Positions 6,637 through 15,367 are shown, counted from the stretch's first letter. The stretch: DNA of 64,000 bases from Streptantibioticus_C sp963761325 (GCA_963761325.1 CAVXGZ010000008.1:1612001-1676000); one strand, 5' to 3'. Made by a program: numbers and translations. Notes: generated by a model from the letters alone, not told the origin.

Positions 6637-8024
6637 GTCGTTCCACCCCCGCGCACGACATCGTCGAGCGCGCCCTGGAGCTGTCGCGGGCGGACGGCTG
6701 CGTCGTCATCGCCGACGAGGAGTCGAGCGCCAACCTGCGCTGGGCGCGCAACGCGCTGACCACCAACGGCGTGACCCGCGGCCGCACGCTGACGGTGATC
6801 GCGACGGTGGACGGCGCCGAGGGCAGCGCGTCCGGCGTGGTGTCGCGCACCGCGGTGACCGCCGAGGACCTGGAGCCGCTGGTGCGGGCCGCAGAGGCGG
6901 CCGCCCGCACCGCGGGTCCGGCCGAGGACGCGCAGCCCGCGGTGCCGGGCCGGCCGGCGGATCCGGAGTTCACCGAGCCGCCGGCCGAGACCTCCTCGGA
7001 GGTGTTCGCCGACTTCGCCCCCGCGCTGGGCGAGTCGTTCGGCGCCGCCCGGGCGGACGGCCGGGAGCTGTACGGCTTCGCGTTCCACTCGGTGGTCTCC
7101 AGCTACCTGGGCAGTTCCACCGGGCTGCGGCTGCGCCACGACCAGCCGACCGGCACACTGGAGGTCAACGCCAAGTCGCCGGACGGCACCCGCTCCGCCT
7201 GGGCCGGCGCCTCCACCCGGGACTTCAAGGACGTGGACCCGACCCGGTTGGACGGCGAGCTGGCCGAGCGGCTGGCCTGGGCGCGGCGCCGCGTCGAGCT
7301 GCCGGCCGGCCGCTACGAGACGCTGCTGCCGCCCAGCGCGGTCGCCGACCTGCTGGTCTACCAGCAGTGGTCGTCCGGTGCCCGGGACGCGGCCGAGGGA
7401 CGCACGGTCTTCAGCAGGCCGGGCGGCGGCACCCGGGTCGGCGAGAAGCTGTCCGACCTGCCGCTCACCCTCTACAGCGACCCGGCGGCCGACGGCCTGC
7501 AGGCGGTGCCGTTCGTCCTGGCCCACTCCTCCGGCGACGACCGGTCGGTCTTCGACAACGGCCTGCCGCTGGAGCGCACCGACTGGGTGCGCGACGGCGT
7601 GCTGGAGCGGCTGCCCACCACCCGGCACTCGGCGGCGCTCACCGGCCTGCCGTACTCCCCGCTGGCGGACAACCTGATCCTGGACGGCGGCGGCAGCCGC
7701 TCGCTGGCCGAGATGGTGGCCGGCACCGAGCGGGGCCTGCTGCTGACCTGCCTGTGGTACATCCGCGAGGTGGACCCGGCCACGCTGCTGCTGACCGGGC
7801 TGACCCGGGACGGGGTGTACCTGGTGGAGAACGGCGAGGTCTCCGGCGTCGTCAACAACTTCCGGTTCAACGAGTCGCCGGTGGACCTGCTGTCGCGGGC
7901 CGCCGAGGTCGGCCGCACCGAGCGCACCCTGCCGCGCGAGTGGAGCGACGACTTCACCCGGGCGGCGATGCCGGCGATGCGGGTGCCGGACTTCAACATG
8001 AGTTCGGTCAGCCAGGGGGTGTGA
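6633..8024 (+). CDS. tldE: TldE/PmbA-family protein
   Basis: The 463-aa protein belongs to the TldD/PmbA superfamily but lacks the HExxxH motif, as expected for the TldE/PmbA partner that forms the closed heterodimer with TldD. Recognisable family text includes NNFRFNESPVDLLSRA near the C-terminus. Its ATG overlaps the native tldD stop by 4 bp (ATGA). Because the element separates it from the tldD promoter and from most of tldD, its transcription and translational coupling may be altered. The next gene starts at or just after its stop. Confidence 0.92.
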   Translation: MSRSTPAHDIVERALELSRADGCVVIADEESSANLRWARNALTTNGVTRGRTLTVIATVDGAEGSASGVVSRTAVTAEDLEPLVRAAEAAARTAGPAEDAQPAVPGRPADPEFTEPPAETSSEVFADFAPALGESFGAARADGRELYGFAFHSVVSSYLGSSTGLRLRHDQPTGTLEVNAKSPDGTRSAWAGASTRDFKDVDPTRLDGELAERLAWARRRVELPAGRYETLLPPSAVADLLVYQQWSSGARDAAEGRTVFSRPGGGTRVGEKLSDLPLTLYSDPAADGLQAVPFVLAHSSGDDRSVFDNGLPLERTDWVRDGVLERLPTTRHSAALTGLPYSPLADNLILDGGGSRSLAEMVAGTERGLLLTCLWYIREVDPATLLLTGLTRDGVYLVENGEVSGVVNNFRFNESPVDLLSRAAEVGRTERTLPREWSDDFTRAAMPAMRVPDFNMSSVSQGV

Positions 8025-8032
8025 CGGCAGCG

Positions 8033-8593
8033 ATGGGCACCAGGCGCGCCGGGGACCCGTCCCGGTTGTCGAGGTTCCTCTCCCTGGTGCTGCGGCACGA
8101 CCCGGCCGCGGCCGGGATCACGCTGGACGAGGGCGGCTGGGTGGCGGTGGCGGAGCTGATGGCCGGCTGCGCCGCCGCGGGCCGCCCGTTCAGCCGCGCC
8201 GAGCTGGACCACGTGGTCGCCGCCAACGACAAGCAGCGCTTCGCGTTCTCCGCCGACGGGCTGCGCATCCGGGCCAGCCAGGGGCACTCGGTCGCCGTCG
8301 ACCTGGGCCTGGCGGACGCCGAGCCGCCCGAGCTGCTCTACCACGGCACCTCGACCCGGACGCTGCCGCTGGTGCTGCGCGAGGGGCTGCGGCCGATGTC
8401 CCGGCAGCAGGTGCACCTGTCGGCCGACGTGGCGACGGCGACCCGGGTGGGCGCCCGGCACGGCCGCCCGGCGGTGCTGGAGGTGGACGCGGCCGGGCTG
8501 GCCGCCGCCGGCCACCGCTTCCAGGTCAGCGCGAACGGCGTCTGGCTCACCGACGGCGTGCCGCCGGACCGGCTGCGGCCGCTGCCCGGCTGA
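8033..8593 (+). CDS. kptA: RNA 2'-phosphotransferase, Tpt1/KptA family
   Basis: The 186-aa protein has the family's N-terminal SRFLSLVLRHDP motif, the central YHGTS motif and the HLS motif of the NAD-binding half. These enzymes transfer a 2'-phosphate from RNA to NAD, giving ADP-ribose 1'',2''-cyclic phosphate. The bacterial role is not well understood. I used the ATG at 8033. A GTG at 8021 overlaps the tldE stop (GTGA) and is an equally possible start adding four residues. A hairpin at 8610–8646 closes the tld unit. Confidence 0.92.
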   Translation: MGTRRAGDPSRLSRFLSLVLRHDPAAAGITLDEGGWVAVAELMAGCAAAGRPFSRAELDHVVAANDKQRFAFSADGLRIRASQGHSVAVDLGLADAEPPELLYHGTSTRTLPLVLREGLRPMSRQQVHLSADVATATRVGARHGRPAVLEVDAAGLAAAGHRFQVSANGVWLTDGVPPDRLRPLPG

Positions 8594-8609
8594 TCGGGCG
8601 GCGCGTGCT

Positions 8610-8646
8610 CCGGGGCTGCTCCGTACGGCGTACGGCGCAGCCCCGG
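8610..8646 (+). terminator. Hairpin terminator after kptA
   Basis: Perfect 10-bp arms ccggggctgc / gcagccccgg flank a 17-nt loop, 17 bp after the stop codon. Confidence 0.6.
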
Positions 8647-8729
8647 GTCTCGTTGGGGGCGTGGCGGCGGCGTACGGTGTGAGTGTCGGACAGGGGAGAC
8701 GACCGGCACGTCGAGCGGGCGGTGGAGTG

Positions 8730-9098
8730 ATGGGTAAGCGCGAGGGCGGCGGCGAGGTCTTCCAGATCTCCTCCGGGGCCCGGCAGGGCCTGAGCGCGGA
8801 CATCCGGGGACGCCAGCGCCGCTACGCGATCTCGATGGGGATCAGGACCGTCTGCGTCATCTTGTTCATCGTGCTGTGGCACGTGCAGATCGTGGTGGCC
8901 TGGGTGGCCCTGGTGCTGGGCGCCGTGCTGCCGTACGTGGCCGTGGTGTTCGCCAACGGGGGCCGCTCCAACGCCACTTCGACGCCGCAGCCGTTCATCC
9001 CCGCGCCGAGCCGCCACATGCTGGAGCCGGGCCGCGGCGAGGGGCCGGGGGACGAGTCGGGCGCGGCGGACGAGCCGTACCGGGACGGGTCGAAGTAG
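8730..9098 (+). CDS. DUF3099 membrane protein
   Basis: This 122-aa protein has a short basic N-terminus (ARQGLSADIRGRQRRYAIS), two closely spaced hydrophobic segments (about residues 37–57 and 60–76) and a hydrophilic Gly/Pro-rich tail. It matches the actinobacterial DUF3099 family of small inner-membrane proteins of unknown function. The ATG at 8730 follows a GGTGGAG ribosome site. Longer upstream readings are not supported by family length. Confidence 0.85.
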   Translation: MGKREGGGEVFQISSGARQGLSADIRGRQRRYAISMGIRTVCVILFIVLWHVQIVVAWVALVLGAVLPYVAVVFANGGRSNATSTPQPFIPAPSRHMLEPGRGEGPGDESGAADEPYRDGSK

Positions 9099-9174
9099 AC
9101 CGCGGGATTCCGCAAAGCTCAAGAAAAGCTCAGATGAATCCGTCGTTCGACTGCCGTCGCGAGGTTGGTGCGTG

Positions 9175-9265
9175 ACATACTTCGTAGGCGCTCCGCATCC
9201 CCCGTCGGAGCGACCGAACGACGCCGGGCGGCTCCCCCCGTGGCTGCCCGGCGTCGTTCATTTTC
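9175..9265 (+). ncRNA. 6C-type small RNA
   Basis: Two consecutive stem-loops each expose a run of cytosines. Hairpin 1 pairs cgctccg (9189–9195) with cggagcg (9206–9212) around a loop with CCCCC. Hairpin 2 pairs aacgacgccgggc (9217–9229) with its exact complement (9246–9258) around a loop with CCCCCC (9234–9239), followed by a T-rich stretch. This is the defining architecture of the actinobacterial 6C RNA. A -10-like CATACT is at 9176–9181, so the true 5' end may be near 9188. The second hairpin doubles as a terminator. The boundaries are approximate. Confidence 0.8.
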
Positions 9266-9288
9266 CGTGCGGCCCGTAGGGTCGGACC

Positions 9289-9525
9289 ATGGAGTTCGTC
9301 GCGGCCGAGTCGCCGATCTGTTCCGCCAAGGGCTGCCGGGCAGCCGCCCGGTGGGTGGTCGCCTGGAACAACCCGAAGATCCACACCGCGGACCGCCGCA
9401 AGACCTGGCTGGCGTGCGACGAGCACCGCGAGTCACTGGCGCAGTTCGTCGGGGCGCGCGGCTTCCTCAAGGACGTGGTCCCCATCGAGGAGTGGGACTT
9501 CACCGGCCAGGAGCCCGGGGCGTAG
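9289..9525 (+). CDS. Small conserved Cys/His protein of unknown function
   Basis: The 78-aa protein has a possible metal-binding pattern (C-x4-C early, then ACDEHR later), many Trp residues (WVVAWNN, KTWLACDEHR) and no membrane segment. I recognise it as a conserved actinobacterial hypothetical but know no function. A -10-like TAGGGT lies about 7 bp before the ATG, so it may be transcribed without a leader. It lies convergent to moaA with a 32-bp gap. Confidence 0.75.
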   Translation: MEFVAAESPICSAKGCRAAARWVVAWNNPKIHTADRRKTWLACDEHRESLAQFVGARGFLKDVVPIEEWDFTGQEPGA

Positions 9526-9557
9526 GGCGTCAGCCGCGGCCCCAGCCGGGTGGCGCG

Positions 9558-10562
9558 TCAGCCGCCGATCGCGGACATCGGACGCTGCGGCTGCAGGAAG
9601 GCCGGGTCGTCCAGCCCGGAGCCGGCCTTCTTGCCCCACATCGCGGCCCGCCACAGCTCGGCGATCGAGGCGTCGGAGGCGTCGGAGCGCAGCGCGGCGC
9701 GCAGGTCGGACTCCTCGCGGGCGAACAGGCAGTTGCGCACCTGGCCGTCGGCGGTCAGCCGGGTGCGGTCGCAGGCGCGGCAGAACGGCCGGGTGACCGA
9801 GGCGATGACGCCCACCTGGGCCGGGCCGCCGTCCACCAGCCAGCGCTCGGCCGGGGCGGACCCGCGTATCGAGGACTCCTCGGGGGTCAGGGCGAACCGG
9901 GTGGCCAGCGAGCGCAGGATCTCCTCGGCGGTCACCATGTGCTCGCGCTGCCAGCCGTGTTGGGCGTCCAGGGGCATCTGCTCGATGAAGCGCAGCTCGT
10001 AGCCGTGCTCCAGCGCCCAGCCGAGCAGCTCGGGCGCCTCCTGGTCGTTGGTGCCGCGCATCAGCACGGTGTTGATCTTCACCGGGGCGAGCCCGGCGGC
10101 GTGCGCGGCGGCCAGCCCGGCGACGACGTCCGCGTGCCGCTTGCGGCGGGTCAGGCGCTGGAAGACCTCGGGGCGCAGGGTGTCCAGCGAGACGTTGACC
10201 CGGTCGAGCCCGGCGTCGCGCAGGGCGGCGGCGGTGCGGGCCAGGCCGATGCCGTTGGTGGTCAGCGAGAGCCGGGGGCGCGGGGTGAGCGCGGCGCAGC
10301 GCTCGACGATGCCGACGAGCCCGGGCCGCAGCAGCGGCTCGCCGCCGGTGAACCGGACCTCGGTGACGCCGAGGTCGTCCACCGCGATCCCGACCAGCCG
10401 GACGATCTCGTCGTCGGTGAGCAGCTCCGGCCTGGCGAGCCATTTCAGGCCCTCCTCCGGCATGCAGTACGTGCAGCGCAGGTTGCACCGGTCGGTCAAC
10501 GAGACCCGCAGGTCGGTGGCCACTCGTCCGTAGGTGTCCAGCAGCACGGGCATCCACCTCAC
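9558..10562 (-). CDS. moaA: GTP 3',8-cyclase MoaA (molybdenum cofactor)
   Basis: The radical-SAM cluster motif CNLRCTYC is followed by FTGGEPLLR. The C-terminal half carries the second cluster site (FCRACDRTRL and RNCLF), and the protein ends in Gly-Gly, which is essential for MoaA activity. The length of 334 aa is typical. It converts GTP to 3',8-cyclo-GTP, the first step of molybdopterin synthesis. I list the GTG at 10562. ATG 10553 (MPVLLDTYGR) is a plausible alternative. No other moa gene is nearby. Confidence 0.96.
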   Translation of the reverse strand: MRWMPVLLDTYGRVATDLRVSLTDRCNLRCTYCMPEEGLKWLARPELLTDDEIVRLVGIAVDDLGVTEVRFTGGEPLLRPGLVGIVERCAALTPRPRLSLTTNGIGLARTAAALRDAGLDRVNVSLDTLRPEVFQRLTRRKRHADVVAGLAAAHAAGLAPVKINTVLMRGTNDQEAPELLGWALEHGYELRFIEQMPLDAQHGWQREHMVTAEEILRSLATRFALTPEESSIRGSAPAERWLVDGGPAQVGVIASVTRPFCRACDRTRLTADGQVRNCLFAREESDLRAALRSDASDASIAELWRAAMWGKKAGSGLDDPAFLQPQRPMSAIGG

Positions 10563-10686
10563 TTCGCAAGGCGCGGGCCGCCTCGTTCACCCCAGCGTAG
10601 GGCCGGGCTCGGACATTCCCCCCGGCGCCGCCGGCCGGGCTGCGGCACCGGCGTCACCGGGCGCGTCCCGGTTCGTTGTACCGGCT

Positions 10687-10914
10687 GTGAGCGCTTCGTC
10701 GACCTCTCCGCCGCCGCCACCGGGCAAACGCCCGTTCGGAAGCGTGCGGCTGCCGGTCCCGGTGGCCTGGCCGGCGGCGCCGGGCTCCGGCGCGGGCCGC
10801 GGGCGGCCGGGCTGGCGGCCCGGTCCCCGGGTGGTGCTGCCGCTGCTCAGCCTGCGGGCGCTGCGCGACCAGAGCCGCCGGCAGCCGCCGCCGGACGCCC
10901 AGGTCAGGGCTTGA
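10687..10914 (+). CDS. Doubtful small Pro/Arg-rich protein
   Basis: This 75-aa frame from a GTG is rich in Pro, Gly and Arg, with one hydrophobic stretch (RVVLPLLSLRALRDQ). It overlaps the 3' end of the dehydrogenase gene by 11 bp on the other strand. It fills an otherwise empty 340-bp gap upstream of moaA. I see no domain or clear ribosome site, and open frames of this size are common by chance in such GC-rich DNA. Confidence 0.25.
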   Translation: MSASSTSPPPPPGKRPFGSVRLPVPVAWPAAPGSGAGRGRPGWRPGPRVVLPLLSLRALRDQSRRQPPPDAQVRA

Positions 10915-11947
10915 CCAGGACCTTCAGCGCCGTGCGGTCGTCCATCGCGCGGTAGCCGTCGGGCACGCCCTCCAGGCCGACGGTGAGGTCGAAGACCGGG
11001 GAGGGGTCGATGGCGCCGCTGAGGATGTCGGGCAGCAGCTGCGGGATGTAGGTGCGCACCGGGGCGACGCCGCCGCGCAGCGCGATGTTGCGGCCGAACA
11101 TGTCGCCGAGGTCGAGCCCGCCGGCGCTGCCGTGCGGCACGCCGACGTAGCCGATGGCGCCGCCGTCCCGGGTGATGCCGAGCGCGGTGCGCATGGACTG
11201 CTCGGTGCCGACCGCCTCGATGACCGCGTGCGCTCCCTGGCCGCCGGTCAGTTCGCGGACCGCCGCGACGGCGGCGTCGCCGCGTTCGGCCACCACGTCG
11301 GTGGCGCCGAAGAGGCGGGCCAGGTCGGTGCGGGCCGTGTGCCGGCCCAGCGCGACGATCCGCTCGGCGCCGAGCCGGCGGGCCGCGAGCACCCCGCACA
11401 GCCCCACCGCGCCGTCCCCGACCACCGCGACGGTGCTGCCCGGCCGCACTCCGGCGCCGACCGCGGCGTGGTGGCCGGTGCCGAGCACGTCGGAGAGGCT
11501 GAGCAGCGCGGTCAGCAGGCGGTCGTCGCCCGCCGCGTCGCCGGGCAGCGTCACCAGGGTGCCGTCGGCGAACGGCACCCGGACGTACTCGCCCTGGCCG
11601 CCGTCGGAGCCGGCCGAGCCCCAGAAGCCGCCCTGCGGGCAGGAGGTGGTCAGGCCCTCGGCGCAGTAGTCGCACACCCCGTCGGACCAGACGAACGGCG
11701 CGACCACCAGGTCGCCGGTGCGGAAGCCGGTCACCTCGGAGCCGACCTCCTCGACGACGCCCAGGAACTCGTGCCCGATGCGCTGGCCGGGCTCGCGCTG
11801 CGCGACGCCGCGGTAGGCCCACAGGTCGCTGCCGCATATGCAGGCCCGCAGGACCCGGACCACGGCGTCGCCGGGCCGTTCGATCACGGGGTCGGGCACC
11901 TGCCGTACGGCGATGTCGTGCGGGGCGTCGATGACGGTGGCGCGCAT
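10904..11947 (-). CDS. Zinc-dependent alcohol dehydrogenase-family oxidoreductase
   Basis: This 347-aa medium-chain dehydrogenase has the catalytic zinc region (CICGSDLWAYRG, GHEFLGVVEEVG), a reduced structural-zinc loop (GVCDYCAEGLTTSC) and a Rossmann segment (VAVVGDGAVGLCGVLAARRL) for NAD(P). The substrate cannot be told from sequence. The ATG at 11947 follows a GGAAG ribosome site. It lies downstream of the desaturase-family gene on the same strand, 31 bp after its stop. Confidence 0.92.
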   Translation of the reverse strand: MRATVIDAPHDIAVRQVPDPVIERPGDAVVRVLRACICGSDLWAYRGVAQREPGQRIGHEFLGVVEEVGSEVTGFRTGDLVVAPFVWSDGVCDYCAEGLTTSCPQGGFWGSAGSDGGQGEYVRVPFADGTLVTLPGDAAGDDRLLTALLSLSDVLGTGHHAAVGAGVRPGSTVAVVGDGAVGLCGVLAARRLGAERIVALGRHTARTDLARLFGATDVVAERGDAAVAAVRELTGGQGAHAVIEAVGTEQSMRTALGITRDGGAIGYVGVPHGSAGGLDLGDMFGRNIALRGGVAPVRTYIPQLLPDILSGAIDPSPVFDLTVGLEGVPDGYRAMDDRTALKVLVKP

Positions 11948-11978
11948 GGGGAGCTTCCTTGCCGGTGCGGTGGTGGTA

Positions 11979-12899
11979 TCAGCGTATTGTCACCGTACCG
12001 GCAGTCCCGACCTCCGCGGTGCCTCCCCCGGCCTGCTCCCCGTCGCGGACCGCGTCGCGGGCGGCCCGGCCGGCCGGCTGCCAGCCCGGGCGGCGCAGCA
12101 GGTAGCCCGCCCGGTCCCGCCAGCGGCCGGCGGCGGCCAGGTCGCGGGCGAGGGCGGCGTACTCGTGGGTGGCGACCCGCAGCGGGTTGTAGGTGCCGAT
12201 GTTCTTCGTCAGGCCGTAGAGCGGCCGTTCGGTCTCGGCGGTGAAGGAGCCGAAGAGCCGGTCCCAGACGATGAGGATGCCGCCGAAGTTGCGGTCCAGG
12301 TAGCCGCCCTGGGAGGCGTGGTGCACCCGGTGGTGCGACGGGGTGTTGAGCACGAACTCCAGCGGCCGGGGCAGCCGGTCGACCCGCTCGGTGTGCACCC
12401 AGAACTGGTAGACGAGGTTGGCCGACTGGCAGAACGCCAGCGCCGCCGGGGAGACCCCGCAGGCGATCATCGGAAGGTAGAACGGCCAGACCGTCAGGCT
12501 GGTCCACGGCTGGCGCAGCGCGGTGGACAGGTTGAAGCTGCGGCTGGAGTGGTGCACCACGTGGCAGGCCCACAGCAGGCGGATCAGGTGGTGCTCGCGG
12601 TGCGACCAGTAGTAGAGGAAGTCCTGGGCCAGGATCATCAACGCGATCGTCCACCAGTGCAACGGCACCCGCAGCGGGGTCAGTTCCCACACGGCCGTGT
12701 AGATCGCGACGATCGGGAACTTCCACACGGCGTCGAAGAACAGGCTGCCGAGCCCCATGGACAAGCTGGCGGCGGTGTCCTTTCCGGCGTACCCGACCTG
12801 GTCCTCGTCCGGATGGAACCGGTAGCTGACCGCCTCCAGCACGGTCAGCAGGAGGAAGGCGGGGATCGACCACAGCACGGGATCCGGCAGTTGCGGCAT
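11979..12899 (-). CDS. Sterol desaturase / fatty acid hydroxylase family membrane protein
   Basis: Histidine clusters HREHH, HVVHH and HRVHH form the di-iron site of this integral-membrane hydroxylase superfamily. Several hydrophobic segments surround them (SIPAFLLLTVLEAV, WTIALMILAQDFLYYW). The native lipid or carotenoid substrate is unknown. I start at ATG 12899 (MPQLPDPVLWSIPAF, 306 aa). An upstream extension to 13004 lacks family resemblance. The C-terminal 40 residues are Gly/Ala/Arg-rich and probably disordered. Confidence 0.9.
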   Translation of the reverse strand: MPQLPDPVLWSIPAFLLLTVLEAVSYRFHPDEDQVGYAGKDTAASLSMGLGSLFFDAVWKFPIVAIYTAVWELTPLRVPLHWWTIALMILAQDFLYYWSHREHHLIRLLWACHVVHHSSRSFNLSTALRQPWTSLTVWPFYLPMIACGVSPAALAFCQSANLVYQFWVHTERVDRLPRPLEFVLNTPSHHRVHHASQGGYLDRNFGGILIVWDRLFGSFTAETERPLYGLTKNIGTYNPLRVATHEYAALARDLAAAGRWRDRAGYLLRRPGWQPAGRAARDAVRDGEQAGGGTAEVGTAGTVTIR

Positions 12900-13086
12900 A
12901 CCCGCACGATAGAAGCGCCGCACCGCGCGGGGAAGGGGTGTTACCGACAAGTATTTCCCGGCCGGCGGGCCGCTGTTGACCGGCCGCGCGCCGGGTCCGG
13001 TCAACCCCCGGGCGGCACCGGCCGGGTGACGGCGTGCCCAGGAGCGGGTACGGCGCTGTCAGTGGCGGCCCGTATCCTCGTGAACC

Positions 13087-14085
13087 ATGCTGGACGACCT
13101 GCCCGAAACACCGTCACCGACCCCGCCCGCGTGGCCTGCTGCGTATCCGGACGGGTACGCGGTGGTCGACGTCGAGACGACCGGACTCGGCCGGGACGAC
13201 CGGATAGTCTCAGCGGCCGTCTACCGGCTGGACGCCCGCGGCGAGGTGCAGGACCACTGGTACTCACCGGTCAACCCGCAGCGCGACCCGGGACCGGTGT
13301 GGATCCACGGGCTCACCAGCGAGGCGCTGGCCGACGCGCCGCTGTTCCGGGAGATCGCCGCCGAGCTGGCCGAGCGGCTGGCCGGCCGGGTCCTGGTCGC
13401 GCACAACGCGGTGTTCGACTGGTCGATGCTCGCCAGGGAGTACGCCCGCGCCGACCACAGCGTCCCGGTCGAGCAGCGGCTGTGCACCATCGTGCTCTCC
13501 AAGGAGCTGCGGCTGCCGCTGCCCAACCACAAGCTGGAGTCGCTCGCCGCGCACTACGGCGTGGTGCAGCGGCGGGCCCACCACGCGCTGGACGACGCCC
13601 GGGTGCTGGCCGAGGCGTTCCGGCCCAGCCTGCACCTTGCGGCGGCGGCCGGGATCCCGCTGCCGCTGCACGCCTGCTCGCCGATCACCGAGTGGCGCAC
13701 CGGGGAGGCGCCGCGCTCCGGCGGCTACCGGCCGACGAGTTGGCGCCAGCCGCGCAGGCGCCCGGCGTGCCCGTATCCCAACCCCGGCCGGCTGGAGCCG
13801 GGCGGGCCGCTGGTGCAGGGCATGCGGGTGGCCTTCTCCGGGGACACCACGGTGGAGCGCGAGCTGCTGGAGGACCGGGCCACCGAGGCCGGGCTGCACG
13901 TCGCCTCCAGCGTCTCGCGGCTCACCAGCCTGCTGGTGACCAACGATCCCGGCTCGCCGGCCGGCAAGGTCGTCCAGGCCCGCCGGCACGGCACCCCGGT
14001 GGTGGACGAGGCCCGCTTCCGCGCGCTGCTGGCGGCCGTCGCCCCGGCGCCGGGCACCCTGCCGGGGCAGCGCAACGCGCCGTAG
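13087..14085 (+). CDS. DEDDh 3'-5' exonuclease with BRCT-like C-terminus
   Basis: The N-terminal 190 residues carry all DnaQ-type motifs: VDVETTG (Exo I), VAHNAVFDW (Exo II) and HHALDDARV (Exo III, DEDDh type). The C-terminal part (GPLVQGMRVAFSGDTTVER to VVDEARFRALL) reads like a BRCT domain. Similar architecture occurs in actinobacterial exonucleases outside the replicase, possibly for repair. Length is 332 aa and the ATG start is clear. A Pro/Arg-rich linker joins the two parts. Confidence 0.9.
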   Translation: MLDDLPETPSPTPPAWPAAYPDGYAVVDVETTGLGRDDRIVSAAVYRLDARGEVQDHWYSPVNPQRDPGPVWIHGLTSEALADAPLFREIAAELAERLAGRVLVAHNAVFDWSMLAREYARADHSVPVEQRLCTIVLSKELRLPLPNHKLESLAAHYGVVQRRAHHALDDARVLAEAFRPSLHLAAAAGIPLPLHACSPITEWRTGEAPRSGGYRPTSWRQPRRRPACPYPNPGRLEPGGPLVQGMRVAFSGDTTVERELLEDRATEAGLHVASSVSRLTSLLVTNDPGSPAGKVVQARRHGTPVVDEARFRALLAAVAPAPGTLPGQRNAP

Positions 14086-14161
14086 GCCGGACGGGCGGAG
14101 TCGGCGCGACCCGCCCGCGCCTGCGTTGTCCGGGCCGCGCCGGCACCGCACGCTGGGCGGC

Positions 14162-14413
14162 ATGGCACGTTGCGAGGTCTGCGGAAACGACTACAGCATG
14201 AGCATCGAGGTGCGCGCGCAGGGCGTGACGCACGTCTTCGACTGCTTCGAGTGCGCCATCCACCGGATGGCGCCGATCTGCGAACACTGCGGGATCCGGG
14301 TGGTCGGCCACGGCGTGGAGGCGGACGGCCGCTGGTTCTGCTGCGGGCACTGCGCGGCGGCCGAGGGCGCGGTGGGCATCGTCGACCGGGTGGGCGCGGC
14401 GCCCTCGGTGTGA
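14162..14413 (+). CDS. Cys-rich putative zinc-binding protein
   Basis: This 83-aa protein contains four cysteine pairs: CEVCGN, CFEC, CEHCG and CCGHC, with nearby His residues. The spacing suggests two treble-clef or ribbon-like zinc sites, or a prokaryotic metallothionein-like fold. Family members are conserved in Streptomyces without assigned function. The ATG at 14162 is preferred because upstream sequence is poor in family resemblance. It sits between the exonuclease and the SURF1 gene on the same strand. Confidence 0.8.
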   Translation: MARCEVCGNDYSMSIEVRAQGVTHVFDCFECAIHRMAPICEHCGIRVVGHGVEADGRWFCCGHCAAAEGAVGIVDRVGAAPSV

Positions 14414-14482
14414 CCCCGGCGCGGCGCGCGGAGCGGCCACCCTCGCGGCGGCCGCCCGGGTACCGAGTTGTACCTTCATGGG

Positions 14483-15367
14483 GTGTACCGCTTCCTGCTG
14501 ACCCGGCAATGGGTCGTCCTCACCATCGTCGGTCTGCTCCTGATGCCCGCCATGGTGAAGCTGGGCCTGTGGCAGATGCACCGCCACGAGAGCGAGAACG
14601 CCAACAACGCCCGGGTCGCCCACGCGCTGGCCGCACCGCCGGTCCCGCTGGAGCGGCTCACCCACCCGGGCGCGACGATCTCCGCCGCCGAGGACTTCCG
14701 CCCGGTCACCGTCACCGGCACCTACGACCCCGCGCAGCAGGTCGTGGTCCGGCACCGCACCTCCGCCGACGACTCCACGATCGGGTACTACCTGGTCACC
14801 CCGCTGGTGCTGGCCGACGGCAGGGCGGTGCTGGTCAACCGCGGCTGGATCGCCTCGCAGGACGACGTGACCAAGTTCCCGCCGGTGCCGCCCACCCCCA
14901 GGGGCCGGGTGACGGTGAGCGGACGGCTGCGGCAGGACGAGACCACCGCGGACACCGACATCGAGAACAAGACCGGGCTGCCGCCGCGCCAGGTGATGCT
15001 GATCAACAGCCATCTGCTGGCCCACGCGGTCTCCGCGCCGCTGCTCGGCGGCTACGTCGAGGTCACCCGCACCTCCCCCGCCCTCGCCAAGGGCCAGCCG
15101 GAGCTCGTCCCGCCGCCCACCCCGGGCCAGACGGACGGCGGCTACAACCCGCCGCACCTGGCGTACGCGTGGCAGTGGTGGCTGTTCGTCATCATGGTGC
15201 CGGTCGGCTGGGTGATCCTGGTCCGCCGTGAGCACCGCGACCAGGTGGCCCGCCGGGACAAGGCGCTGGCCGCCGGCGCGGACGGCCCCCCGCCGCCGGA
15301 GGACCCGCGGGAGGCGGACGCCGTGCCGGCGGTGACGGTTCCCGCGGCGGACGGGCATGAGGCGTGA
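14483..15367 (+). CDS. SURF1 family protein
   Basis: The protein (about 294 aa) starts with one membrane segment (VVLTIVGLLLMPAMVKLGLW), followed by the SURF1 hallmark LWQMHRHE and a periplasm-facing domain with VNRGWIAS, then a second membrane segment (WWLFVIMVPVGWVILV) and a disordered tail. SURF1 proteins assist assembly of heme-copper cytochrome oxidase. GTG 14483 (VYRFLLTRQW) matches the family N-terminus better than the upstream TTG. Confidence 0.92.
   Translation: MYRFLLTRQWVVLTIVGLLLMPAMVKLGLWQMHRHESENANNARVAHALAAPPVPLERLTHPGATISAAEDFRPVTVTGTYDPAQQVVVRHRTSADDSTIGYYLVTPLVLADGRAVLVNRGWIASQDDVTKFPPVPPTPRGRVTVSGRLRQDETTADTDIENKTGLPPRQVMLINSHLLAHAVSAPLLGGYVEVTRTSPALAKGQPELVPPPTPGQTDGGYNPPHLAYAWQWWLFVIMVPVGWVILVRREHRDQVARRDKALAAGADGPPPPEDPREADAVPAVTVPAADGHEA

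Noticed and set aside
6501..7628. Long minus-strand open frame opposite tldE (and similar frames opposite cobQ, chelatase, MoaA and sufS)
   Set aside because: These are antisense shadows typical of very GC-rich genes. Their compositions (runs of Arg, Gly, Ala) match no family, and the plus-strand proteins are clear.
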